Assembly (NCBI GenBank): GCA_026705925.1
Contig: JAPOZT010000019.1
Location: forward strand, 1-49,877
DNA: 49,877 bases
Origin: Gemmatimonadota bacterium
GTDB taxonomy: Bacteria; JAAXHH01
Direction: 5' to 3'
Under the pieces are notes generated by a model. The model was not told the DNA's origin and ran no database searches. It saw nothing but the letters and a program-made list of their open reading frames with translations. Positions 42,976 to 49,877 of the stretch are shown piece by piece. The position numbers were made by a program, and so were the translations under genes. Position 1 is the stretch's first letter; each line of letters begins with the position of its first letter.

Positions 42976-44016
42976 ATGAGCACATCGACCTGGATCCGGT
43001 GGGTCGTTTTTTCGGCCGTCGGCATCTCGACTGCGCTGTTAAACAGCCCAGCCACGGCCCAGAACCACGCGCCGAATCCGTATACTACCGTAGAAGGCAT
43101 ATGGGGCAAGCTGGGCGGGGACAGGACCTGGGGTTCCACGAGCGCGGTCTTCCCGGCCCAGGACGGCAGCGGGAACATCTGGGTGGCGGAAAGATGCGGC
43201 CAGAACTCCTGCGTCGGCAAAGAAGACGTGCCGCCGATCCTGCTCTTCGACAGCGACGGCAACCTCCTGAAAAGCTTCGGCGCGGGGATGTTCGTCTGGC
43301 CCCACGGCATCTTCGTGGACTCGGAGAACAACGTCTGGGTGACTGATGCGAGAGGCGGTGTAGGTATCGGCCACCAGGTCCACAAGTTCAGTGAGGATGG
43401 GGAATTGCTGATGAGCCTGGGCATCGCCGGAGTGGCGGGCGAAGGGGACGGCATCTTCAACCAGCCCTCCGACGTCCTCGTGGCGCCCGACGGCAGCATT
43501 TTCATAGCGGACGGTCACGGGTCCCGCGGCAACAACCGCATCGTCAAGCTGGCGCCGAACGGATCGTTCATCAAGGCCTGGGGCGAGACGGGACAGTCTG
43601 CCGGCCAGTTCCGGGATCCCCATGCTTTAGCCATGGACTCCCAGGGCCGGCTGTACGTCGGCGACCGGGGCAACGCCCGGCTCCAGATCTTCGACCAGGA
43701 AGGCGAATACATTGCCACCTGGACGCAGTTCGGCCGTCCGAGCGGCCTCTTCATCGATGCCAACGACGTGCTCTACAGCGCAGATTCCGAGTCGAACGCG
43801 ACCTGGGGAGCAAATCCGGGCTGGAAACGGGGCATCCGCATCGGCAGCATCCGGGACGGTGGCTTCGTGTCGGCCTTCATCCCCGATCCCGTGGTGGACG
43901 CCGATAACGCCGGAACGACCGGTGCGGAAGGCGTTGCCGTGGATGCGATGGGCAACGTGTACGGCGCGGAGGTCGGACCCCGCATGTTGCGGAAATACGT
44001 CATTACGGGGGAATAG
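42976..44016 (+). CDS. Secreted NHL-repeat beta-propeller protein
   Basis: 346 aa exported protein. A signal peptide ends at PATA-Q (A28). NHL-type repeats follow: VWPHGIFVDSENNVWVTD, FNQPSDVLVAPDGSIFIADG, FRDPHALAMDSQGRLYVGDRGNARLQIFD (cited in part), and GAEGVAVDAMGNVYGAE, giving a likely six-bladed propeller. The arrangement resembles peptidyl-alpha-hydroxyglycine lyase-like proteins, but the catalytic residues cannot be confirmed. GAGG lies 6 nt before the ATG. A good terminator follows. Confidence 0.85.
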   Translation: MSTSTWIRWVVFSAVGISTALLNSPATAQNHAPNPYTTVEGIWGKLGGDRTWGSTSAVFPAQDGSGNIWVAERCGQNSCVGKEDVPPILLFDSDGNLLKSFGAGMFVWPHGIFVDSENNVWVTDARGGVGIGHQVHKFSEDGELLMSLGIAGVAGEGDGIFNQPSDVLVAPDGSIFIADGHGSRGNNRIVKLAPNGSFIKAWGETGQSAGQFRDPHALAMDSQGRLYVGDRGNARLQIFDQEGEYIATWTQFGRPSGLFIDANDVLYSADSESNATWGANPGWKRGIRIGSIRDGGFVSAFIPDPVVDADNAGTTGAEGVAVDAMGNVYGAEVGPRMLRKYVITGE

Positions 44017-44085
44017 GCGGCTGAAGGGCGGCTGCCCACCGGCCTGTCCGGCTGGACCGAGGATCAGGCCGGCCCGTAACAACTG

Positions 44086-44131
44086 AAGGCGCGGATCGTG
44101 TATTGATCAAATCACAGGGTCCGCGCCTTTT
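44086..44131 (+). terminator. Rho-independent terminator after the NHL gene
   Basis: AAGGCGCGGA (44086-44095) pairs perfectly with TCCGCGCCTT (44120-44129), and T's follow. The loop is 24 nt, with a possible inner GTG/CAC extension. It lies about 70 bp beyond the NHL stop. Confidence 0.6.
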
Positions 44132-44171
44132 GCTATACAGGTAATCAGGAGACGGCTGCCGCCGGTCCGCT

Positions 44172-44417
44172 TCAACCACTCGCACCGCGCGCACCGCTCG
44201 CACCACACCCACCACTCGCTTCCTCTGGATTTTCGTCGCCGGCGATGGCTGCTCTGAAGTGTTGGATGGCGCGCTCGAATTTCTCGAGGCATCCGGGATT
44301 GCAGAACCCCACAACGTGACCTTCAAATTCCGTCAGTGAGTCGGCCTGCACCGGATCGCCGGACCAGGGGCAAGTCTCATTGATGCAGTCGGCGATGTCG
44401 AGCACGGGCATCGTCAT
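44172..44417 (-). CDS. Small TRASH/YHS-like metal-binding protein
   Basis: 81 aa with cysteines at 11, 16, 39 and 43 in C-x4-CPWSGDPV ... VVGFCNPGC-LEKF. This resembles TRASH/YHS domains that bind metals such as iron, copper or zinc. The C-terminal tail is a Gly/Ser/Ala/Arg low-complexity stretch coded by CGCACCGC-type repeats. Its ATG overlaps the Rieske gene's TGA as ATGA, with GAGG just before, so translation is coupled. It probably supplies metal or acts as partner to the Rieske protein. Automated pipelines may label such proteins otherwise; no function is established. Confidence 0.7.
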   Translation of the reverse strand: MTMPVLDIADCINETCPWSGDPVQADSLTEFEGHVVGFCNPGCLEKFERAIQHFRAAIAGDENPEEASGGCGASGARGASG

Positions 44418-46183
44418 TCCTCCTCGTAAATCGCCTCGCCGCGGCTCAGCCGCAGTGCGATCTGCGCGGTCTGATTGAGCGCTCGCTGCGTCGGCGCGTG
44501 GGCGGCGAGATACCGGGCCGTGGCGATCAGCACGTGATCGGCCTCGGGGCGTCCCTTCAATTCCTCGTACTGGTGAATGCCGGCCTCGAGCATCTGGAAG
44601 CTGTGAAACTCGGCGTCCTCCCGCAACAGCGAGATCGCGAGCGTGCGGAACAGCCGGTCCACCGGGTGCCCGTCGGCCAGGTAGCGATAGACCAGCCTGG
44701 CGGCCGGTTCCACCTGCTGCTGCGTATCCAGTTCGGTCAGGAACGTGTCGAGTATCTCGTCGGTCTCGCCGGCCAGATCGGCCGTGGTCCGGTCGCCCGG
44801 CAACCGTGCGGGCGGCACGTTGAGGAAGCGGTCCAGGTACACGGCCATGGCGCCGTGGAAGACGCCGCGGATCAGCTCCGGCGAACCCGTCCGCTTCAGG
44901 GCCTGGTGCAGGGCGTTCGCGTAGGTGAAGGTGTGCAGCACCGTGATCCAGTCGTTGAACTCGTTCTGCGTGTGGAAACGGGCGATGCGCAGCGCGGCGG
45001 CGTAGGTGACCGCCTGGCTGAGCTGCAACGGCGTCATGCCGTCGCGCAGCCGGGCCAGCATGGTGTCTACCGTGGCCTGGGGATCGTCCCCCAGGATCAC
45101 TTCGGCCAGTTCACCCGGACCGTCCCACGCGTACCCGTTGGACGTCGATGCCAGCGCGCCGGGCAACGCGGCGTTGGCCTCGCGCAGGATGGCGGCCAGG
45201 TCGACGGGATGGCGCCATGCGTTCCGCTCCTCGCTGCGCGCCGCGGCGCACAACTGGCCGACCAGGCTGGGAAGCACTTCGTCGGCGTGTTCCCAGCCGA
45301 TGTGGTCCAGCAGTTCCGTGGACTTGTTGATGAAATCCGCGACGTGGCCGCCGTCCAGGAACACGTGGTCCGTGGCGGCGCTCATCATCATATCCACCAG
45401 CCGCGCGGGTTCGCTGCCCATGGACGCGGCCGTGAGCAGGCACCGCGTGGCGCCTTCGGTGTCGCGCACCTCCACGAAACGGCGGAACCAGCGCTTCAAC
45501 TGTTCGAAGGACAGGTTCTCCGTATCCAGCGGTTGCAGGTCAAACCTCGGCGGTTGTCCGTTACTGTCCCGGGCGACATGCGTCAGACCCTGGTAGAGCG
45601 GGAGGATCTGCTCGTCTCGGGGCAGATAGCCGCAAAGATTGGTCATCGCGGTCAAGATGGTCAGGCCGGGTCCCCAGCCGGACGACCGGTACCGCACGCC
45701 GTACCGGCCGCCGGTCTCGGCGATATCCTTGTAGGACACCCCTGATTTCAGCAGGGCGATCACGGCCTTGGCGTTGACCAGCGAGATGTTCTGCTCCAGG
45801 CCTTCCCGCAGGCGACTGCGCCAGTACTCCGCGTCGCCCGACTGGTCCCGCGACCCCGAAACCCATACATCCCCGTTCCGGGTCTCGACCGCGTACACCG
45901 GCACGTCGTCCGCGAAGAGATCGAAGGTGCAGCCGCTCTCCAGGTCGAAGTCCGCGTGGTGCCAGTGGCAGGTCAGGATGCCGTCCTTGATCGTGCCGCG
46001 GTGCAGCGGAAAGCCCATGTGCGGACAGCGGTTGTCCACGGCGTGCACCTGCCCGTCACCGTGGTGGAACACGGCGATCGGGCCGTCGTGCCCGTTGACG
46101 ACGATGCTCCCCTTCTCCTTCAGTTCGTCCATCGATGCGACCCGGATCGGGTCGCGCAGGGCGGTCTTCGTGGTGCCGTTCAT
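44414..46183 (-). CDS. Rieske [2Fe-2S] protein with long helical C-terminal domain
   Basis: 589 aa. The N-terminal Rieske domain has C53-P-H55 and C72-H-W-H75, the complete cluster ligands, with HMGFPLHRG between. The remaining ~470 residues are mostly helical and unlike Rieske oxygenase alpha subunits: no facial-triad motif is evident. Recognisable stretches are SSGWGPGLTILTAMTNL, TDHVFLDGGHVADFINK and RNAWRHPVDLAAIL, with several His that could bind a metal. ATG 46183 follows GAGGAG at 7 nt; the longer frame from 46198 contains this SD and is rejected. It is coupled to the small metal-binding gene and divergent from the SufR-like regulator. Confidence 0.85.
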   Translation of the reverse strand: MNGTTKTALRDPIRVASMDELKEKGSIVVNGHDGPIAVFHHGDGQVHAVDNRCPHMGFPLHRGTIKDGILTCHWHHADFDLESGCTFDLFADDVPVYAVETRNGDVWVSGSRDQSGDAEYWRSRLREGLEQNISLVNAKAVIALLKSGVSYKDIAETGGRYGVRYRSSGWGPGLTILTAMTNLCGYLPRDEQILPLYQGLTHVARDSNGQPPRFDLQPLDTENLSFEQLKRWFRRFVEVRDTEGATRCLLTAASMGSEPARLVDMMMSAATDHVFLDGGHVADFINKSTELLDHIGWEHADEVLPSLVGQLCAAARSEERNAWRHPVDLAAILREANAALPGALASTSNGYAWDGPGELAEVILGDDPQATVDTMLARLRDGMTPLQLSQAVTYAAALRIARFHTQNEFNDWITVLHTFTYANALHQALKRTGSPELIRGVFHGAMAVYLDRFLNVPPARLPGDRTTADLAGETDEILDTFLTELDTQQQVEPAARLVYRYLADGHPVDRLFRTLAISLLREDAEFHSFQMLEAGIHQYEELKGRPEADHVLIATARYLAAHAPTQRALNQTAQIALRLSRGEAIYEEE

Positions 46184-46447
46184 GATGATACTCCTCATGC
46201 TGCTTTATCGATGATCGTGCATTGTATCTGAATGGAATATACGTATTACCATTCAATATATGTACTGCAATATAGGCACATCAAACCAATAAATCAATAT
46301 TTTAATTTATATTATATATTTATGTTTTATTGTTCCATATTTGGGATAGCGCGTTACAATAGATAGAGATGCGCGCATAGCAGGCACCGGATCTACATTT
46401 GATCTACATTTGATTATGAGCCGCCGATTCATACGCGGAGCAAGAAC
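46184..46447. other. AT-rich divergent promoter region
   Basis: 264 bp between the Rieske gene and the SufR-like regulator, very AT-rich in the middle. It holds the dyad at 46230-46254 and presumably both promoters. A TACAAT on the minus strand next to the dyad is a possible -10 for the Rieske operon. No ORF. Confidence 0.5.
46230..46254. promoter_or_regulatory. Inverted repeat upstream of the Rieske operon
   Basis: GAATGGAATA (46230-46239) and TATTACCATTC (46244-46254) form a dyad with one bulged base around TACG. It lies about 50 bp before the Rieske start, a natural operator position for the divergent regulator. The motif does not match the CAAC-N6-GTTG reported for cyanobacterial SufR. 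Confidence 0.45.
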
Positions 46448-47074
46448 ATGCCACACGCTGAAGGCACCACCCGCCGTCAGATCCTGGAATTGCTCAAACG
46501 CAAGGGCGAAATGACAGCCGGTCAACTCGCCAGGGAGATCGGGATCACTTCGATGGGCGTTCGCCAGCACCTCAGCGGCCTGGAGCGCGACGACCTGGTA
46601 GAGACGCGGGTCGTGCGGCAGGACCGGGGAAGGCCCGCACATTATTTCGTCCTGACGAATGCCGCGGAGCGCCTGTTCCCGGTACGGTACGGCCAACTCG
46701 CGGTGGAACTGCTCGAGCAGATCGCCGAAACCGACGGACCGGAGAAGGTCGACAGCCTATTCGCCTTGCGCACGGAGCGGCTCGAAGCGGAATACAACGA
46801 GCAGATGGGCGGACAGCCCCTCGCGGAACAGGTGCGCGTACTCGCTGAAATCCGGGACCGGGAGGGATACATGGCCGAATCCCACGCGGACGACGATGAG
46901 TACATCCTGGTGGAACACCACTGCCCGATCTACGAAATCGCACGCCGTTTTCCAAAGGTCTGCCAGTTCGAACAGGAATTGTTCGAACGTACGCTCGATG
47001 CCGGGGTACGACGGGACGAGCACAAGATAGCTGGAGACGACCGCTGCCGGTATCTGGTCCGGAAGCAGGACTGA
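46448..47074 (+). CDS. SufR-like Fe-S cluster transcriptional regulator
   Basis: 208 aa winged-helix regulator. HTH at about 8-65 (TTRRQILELLKRKGEMTAGQ, SMGVRQHLSGLERDD, then a wing with DRGRPAHYFVLT). The C-terminal effector domain has C159, C172 and C200 (C-x12-C-x27-C) within EHHCPIYEIARRF, KVCQFEQELFERTL and DDRCRYLV. This spacing matches SufR-type proteins that sense Fe-S status. GGAG lies 7 nt before the ATG. It is divergent from the Rieske operon, which it probably controls. No suf genes are in the window. Confidence 0.85.
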   Translation: MPHAEGTTRRQILELLKRKGEMTAGQLAREIGITSMGVRQHLSGLERDDLVETRVVRQDRGRPAHYFVLTNAAERLFPVRYGQLAVELLEQIAETDGPEKVDSLFALRTERLEAEYNEQMGGQPLAEQVRVLAEIRDREGYMAESHADDDEYILVEHHCPIYEIARRFPKVCQFEQELFERTLDAGVRRDEHKIAGDDRCRYLVRKQD

Positions 47075-47159
47075 CGGCCGGCATACGGTATCCAGCTCGC
47101 CAGGTCCGACAGCGTAACTAACGGCCGGCATTGTGTCTGTCGGGATTCAGGACTTTCCC

Positions 47160-48185
47160 ATGAGCAAACCACGTATCTGGTACCTGCCGACACCGTCCCA
47201 TACCGCCGGGGTCTTCAAGGATGAGACTTACCGGCGGTTACTGGCCGGCTTCGACGTGACGGAAAACAGGACGGACCGCGCGTTGACCGCCGGAGAGGTG
47301 GAGGAAGGAATCGCCGAATTCGACGGGCTGGTCACCGGATGGGGGGTTATGCCGATCAGCGCAGCCGCGCTGGAGCAGGCGGACAGGCTGAAGATCGTCG
47401 TCCACTCCGCCGGATCGGTCAAGTACCTGTTCACTTCGGAGATGGTCACCGGCCAACTGTTGCCCGGGGGGATTCGCGTAGTCAGCGCGCGAGGCGCCAT
47501 CGCCCTCAACGTGGCGGAACACGCGGTCGGCGCCTTGATCATGATGAGCCGCAGGTGGGTCCACGATGCGCTCAACATCCGGGAACGGGGCATGTGGCGG
47601 GACCCGGACAAGAACTGGTCGAACCAGTTCCTGCGCGGCGCCACGGTGGGAATCGTCAGCGCCAGCATGGTGGGGCGGGAGGTGATCCGGCTCCTTCAGC
47701 CCTTCAATGTTCGGATGCTCGTATACGACCCCTACCTGAGCGATTGGGACGCCGGCCGCATGAACGTGGAACGCGTGGAACTGAACAAGCTGTTCGAGGC
47801 ATCGGACCTGGTGACCATCCATGCGCCGTCCATCCCGGAGACGGACCGCATGGTCGGCGCGGAACAACTGCGGCTATTGCGGGACGACGGCGTGCTGGTC
47901 AACACCTCGAGGGGCTCCGTCCTGGACCACGACGCGCTGTACGAAGAAGCGAAGACCGGCAGGATCCAGGTCCAGCTGGACGTGACCACGCCCGAACCCC
48001 TGCCGCCCGACCACCGGTTGCGCGCGCTCCCAAACGTCGTCATCACGCCTCACAGCTCAGGCACCGGCGCTTACGGCCACCTCGAGATCGGCGAGATCAC
48101 GCTGGGTGCGTTGGAGCACTTCTTCTCGGGACGGGAACCAATACCGGGAGAGGTGGACCTGGAAAACTGGGCGCAGATTGCGTAG
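47160..48185 (+). CDS. D-2-hydroxyacid dehydrogenase-family protein
   Basis: 341 aa NAD(P)-dependent dehydrogenase of the D-isomer-specific 2-hydroxyacid family. The catalytic Arg is in VNTSRGSVLD (near 250), Glu in TPEPLP (near 278) and His in TPHSSG (near 297). The dinucleotide loop reads VGIVSASMVGREV, so the first glycines of GxGxxG are Ser; cofactor binding may differ. ATG 47160 with AGGA 7 nt upstream is used; the longer GTG start (47133) is less likely. Unlinked to the regulator upstream by an 85-bp gap, so co-transcription is possible. Substrate unknown. Confidence 0.88.
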   Translation: MSKPRIWYLPTPSHTAGVFKDETYRRLLAGFDVTENRTDRALTAGEVEEGIAEFDGLVTGWGVMPISAAALEQADRLKIVVHSAGSVKYLFTSEMVTGQLLPGGIRVVSARGAIALNVAEHAVGALIMMSRRWVHDALNIRERGMWRDPDKNWSNQFLRGATVGIVSASMVGREVIRLLQPFNVRMLVYDPYLSDWDAGRMNVERVELNKLFEASDLVTIHAPSIPETDRMVGAEQLRLLRDDGVLVNTSRGSVLDHDALYEEAKTGRIQVQLDVTTPEPLPPDHRLRALPNVVITPHSSGTGAYGHLEIGEITLGALEHFFSGREPIPGEVDLENWAQIA

Positions 48186-48228
48186 GTGGGCAACGAGAAA
48201 GTGCCGCGCCGGGTTGTGACGGCCAGTA

Positions 48229-49095
48229 CTATACCCGCCGCCGCGCCGCCGTCACCGTATTCTCCATCAACATGGCCACGGTCATGGGACCGACGCCCCC
48301 GATGCGGGGCGTGATCCATCCGGCGACCTCGGCCACGTCCTCGTCCACGTCGCTGAGGAGCTTCTTGCCCTTCCTGGTGATGCCGGCTGCCACCACGGCC
48401 GCGCCGGGTTTCACCATGTCCTTCGTGATCAGTCCGGGCGATCCCGCGGCGGCAATGATGATTTCGGCTTCGCGCAGGTGGGCGGCCATGTCGGGCACGG
48501 CCGAATGCAGCACCGTGACCGCGGCGTTGCAGTGGGGCCGTTTCAACGACAGCAGGAGGGCCAGCGGCCGGCCGATGGTCAGTCCGCGGCCCACGATCGT
48601 CACGTTCTTGCCTTCGATGGGCACGCCGTAATGGACCAGCAGGGCGAGGATGCCGTTGGGCGTGCAGGGCAGGAGGCCCGGCTTGCCGATCACCAACCGG
48701 CCCAGGTTGATGGGATTGAGCCCGTCTGCGTCCTTGTCCGGCGCTACGGAGAGCAGCGCTTCGTCCTCGTCGAGTCCATCCGGCAGCGGGATCTGAACCA
48801 GGATCGCGTCGACCTCCGGATCTTCGTTCATGCGGCCGATGGTCTGCAGCAGTTCTTCCTGTGAAGTGGATGCGGGCAGGTGGGTATGGATGGACCGGAT
48901 ACCAATTTCCTCGCACGCCCGGTGCTTCATGGAGATATAGGTCGCGCTGGGCCCGTCATCGCCAACCAGGATCGTCGCCAGCCCAGGCGTGATCCCCTGC
49001 TCCTGCATTTCGGCTGTTTCTCTCGCAAGCCTCGCCTGCATCTCGTCGGCCAGCGTGCGTCCGCTCATGATGACCGGGCTGTTGCCGGAACTCAT
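48229..49095 (-). CDS. folD: Bifunctional methylene-THF dehydrogenase/cyclohydrolase
   Basis: FolD makes 10-formyl-THF from methylene-THF in one-carbon metabolism. 289 aa. Active-site Tyr53 and Lys57 lie in ATYISMKHRACEEIG, ILVQIPLPDGLDE follows, PDKDADGLNP carries the Asp, and GRGLTIGRPLALLL is the NADP loop (usual GRSxxVGxP, here Gly for Ser). GVGPMT closes the family pattern. ATG 49095 with AGGGGA at 6 nt; the frame to 49206 adds arginine-rich non-family residues. It starts 10 bp after the HpaB-family gene, in the same direction. Confidence 0.95.
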   Translation of the reverse strand: MSSGNSPVIMSGRTLADEMQARLARETAEMQEQGITPGLATILVGDDGPSATYISMKHRACEEIGIRSIHTHLPASTSQEELLQTIGRMNEDPEVDAILVQIPLPDGLDEDEALLSVAPDKDADGLNPINLGRLVIGKPGLLPCTPNGILALLVHYGVPIEGKNVTIVGRGLTIGRPLALLLSLKRPHCNAAVTVLHSAVPDMAAHLREAEIIIAAAGSPGLITKDMVKPGAAVVAAGITRKGKKLLSDVDEDVAEVAGWITPRIGGVGPMTVAMLMENTVTAARRRV

Positions 49096-49105
49096 TGGCT
49101 TTCCC

Positions 49106-49877
49106 CTACTCGATCCCCGCGGCCTTCTTCGCCACATCCATGCACCGCAGCAGGTCGTATCCCCGGAATATGGTGATCTTCTGCGCCTCGAGCGAGCCCT
49201 CGGCATGGATAGCCAGCAGCTCGTGGTACCCGCCGAAATCCGAAGCCGTGAGGTCGCGGATGAGATTGATGGCCTTCATCCGGTCCATGGTCGGCACGCC
49301 CTTGCGCCCGCCCAGGTAGCGCTCCAGGTCGCTCTTCGTCTCCTCGTTGTGCCAGTCCGCTTCCGACGGGCCTGTGACCAGCAGTGCCCCGGCGATGTCC
49401 TGCACGTCCCGCACCGCCTCGTGGTAATTGTTGGCGAAGTGGTACTTGGCGATGTTGGTCGTGAGCGTGTCCGGTACCGCGATGCCGTCCACCACCTTGC
49501 AGTCCATGGCGGCCGCGCGGGTCAGGGCGCGGACCGTCTCCGTGTAGGTGATGAGCCGCGTGGCCTTGTCGCGGATATGGCTGGCCTTCTCCACCCCGTT
49601 ATACACGGCGATCAAGGAGGCCGCGCCGATGAAGAGGTCGAGGAGCGGCGGCTTGTAGGACACGGCCGTGAACCGGTGAAACTCCACGAAGGCGTTGGCC
49701 AGCACCCCGGCGAAATCCCACTCGCCGGCCAGGAAGACCCGCTCGTTCGGTACGAACACGTCGTCGAACACGGTCAGGGTTTCCACCAGGTGGTGCTTTG
49801 AACTGACCGGGTGGTGATAGGTGCTCTCGCCCGAGAACCCGAAGGGACTGGCGATGAGCCGGACACCCGGCGTGTTG
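49106..49877 (-). CDS. 4-hydroxyphenylacetate 3-hydroxylase-family protein (5' end cut)
   Basis: C-terminal 257 residues of an HpaB/4-hydroxybutyryl-CoA dehydratase-family flavoprotein; the gene runs past the window edge in the 5' direction (right side). The frame is open to the edge and reads NTPGVRLIASPFGFSGEST, then TLTVFDDVFVPNERVFLAGE, LLDLFIGAASLIAVYNGVEK, TNIAKYHFANNYHEAVRDVQDIAG (cited in part) and GPSEADW. The region aligned with the Fe-S cysteine of 4-hydroxybutyryl-CoA dehydratase (H-x6-C) has Tyr/Lys instead (HRFTAVSYKPPL), suggesting an FAD monooxygenase or a cluster-free variant; this alignment is from memory. Operon with folD. Confidence 0.8.
   Translation of the reverse strand, partial: NTPGVRLIASPFGFSGESTYHHPVSSKHHLVETLTVFDDVFVPNERVFLAGEWDFAGVLANAFVEFHRFTAVSYKPPLLDLFIGAASLIAVYNGVEKASHIRDKATRLITYTETVRALTRAAAMDCKVVDGIAVPDTLTTNIAKYHFANNYHEAVRDVQDIAGALLVTGPSEADWHNEETKSDLERYLGGRKGVPTMDRMKAINLIRDLTASDFGGYHELLAIHAEGSLEAQKITIFRGYDLLRCMDVAKKAAGIE

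Overview
The window reads as chromosomal DNA from a high-GC, diderm, heterotrophic bacterium. An LptE-like lipoprotein, a TonB-like protein and an SpoIID-type lipoprotein point to an outer membrane. The B12-dependent ribonucleotide reductase with NrdR, the three large stand-alone FtsX/MacB-type permeases and the mix of sugar-acid and oxidoreductase genes fit a bacterium of the FCB or Gemmatimonadota/Latescibacterota type. That placement is inferred from gene content only. No rRNA, tRNA, CRISPR array, transposase or integrase was seen.

Layout. 0-10 kb: a double-length UxaA-family dehydratase; an N,N-dimethylformamidase-beta-like protein; a leftward set of UPF0261/Tm-1-like protein, OSBS/NSAR-type enolase-superfamily enzyme and pantothenate kinase; an SRPBCC protein; and a zinc-ribbon micro-protein translationally coupled to a YbhN-type membrane protein. 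10.3-11.16 kb: an AT-richer, hairpin-rich island with one DUF1508 gene. 11.2-14.6 kb: nrdJ and nrdR with a candidate NrdR box between them. 14.9-22.4 kb: three tandem paralogous FtsX/MacB permeases with no ATPase beside them. 22.7-29.4 kb: rarA, a conserved hypothetical gene, larE, trpS, a TonB-like protein and a voltage-gated cation channel. 29.4-36.4 kb: cupin, Fic, threonine dehydratase-like, ThDP enzyme, glycine oxidase and Gfo/Idh/MocA dehydrogenase. 36.6-42.6 kb: a membrane metalloprotease-TPR protein and a leftward envelope cluster anmK-spoIID-lptE. 43-47 kb: a secreted NHL propeller and a Rieske/TRASH operon divergent from a SufR-like regulator. 47-49.9 kb: a 2-hydroxyacid dehydrogenase, folD and an HpaB-family enzyme cut by the window edge.

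The most system-like units are four. (1) The SufR-like regulator with an Fe-S cysteine pattern faces the Rieske-TRASH pair, with an AT-rich dyad in the shared promoter region. (2) The anmK-spoIID-lptE cluster links murein recycling, glycan cleavage and LPS export. (3) The permease triplet looks like local gene amplification. (4) The hairpin island carries a perfect Shine-Dalgarno directly before a start-stop codon pair. A recurrent feature of the whole window is short degenerate tandem repeats of 13-40 bp in gaps, around stop codons and inside genes.
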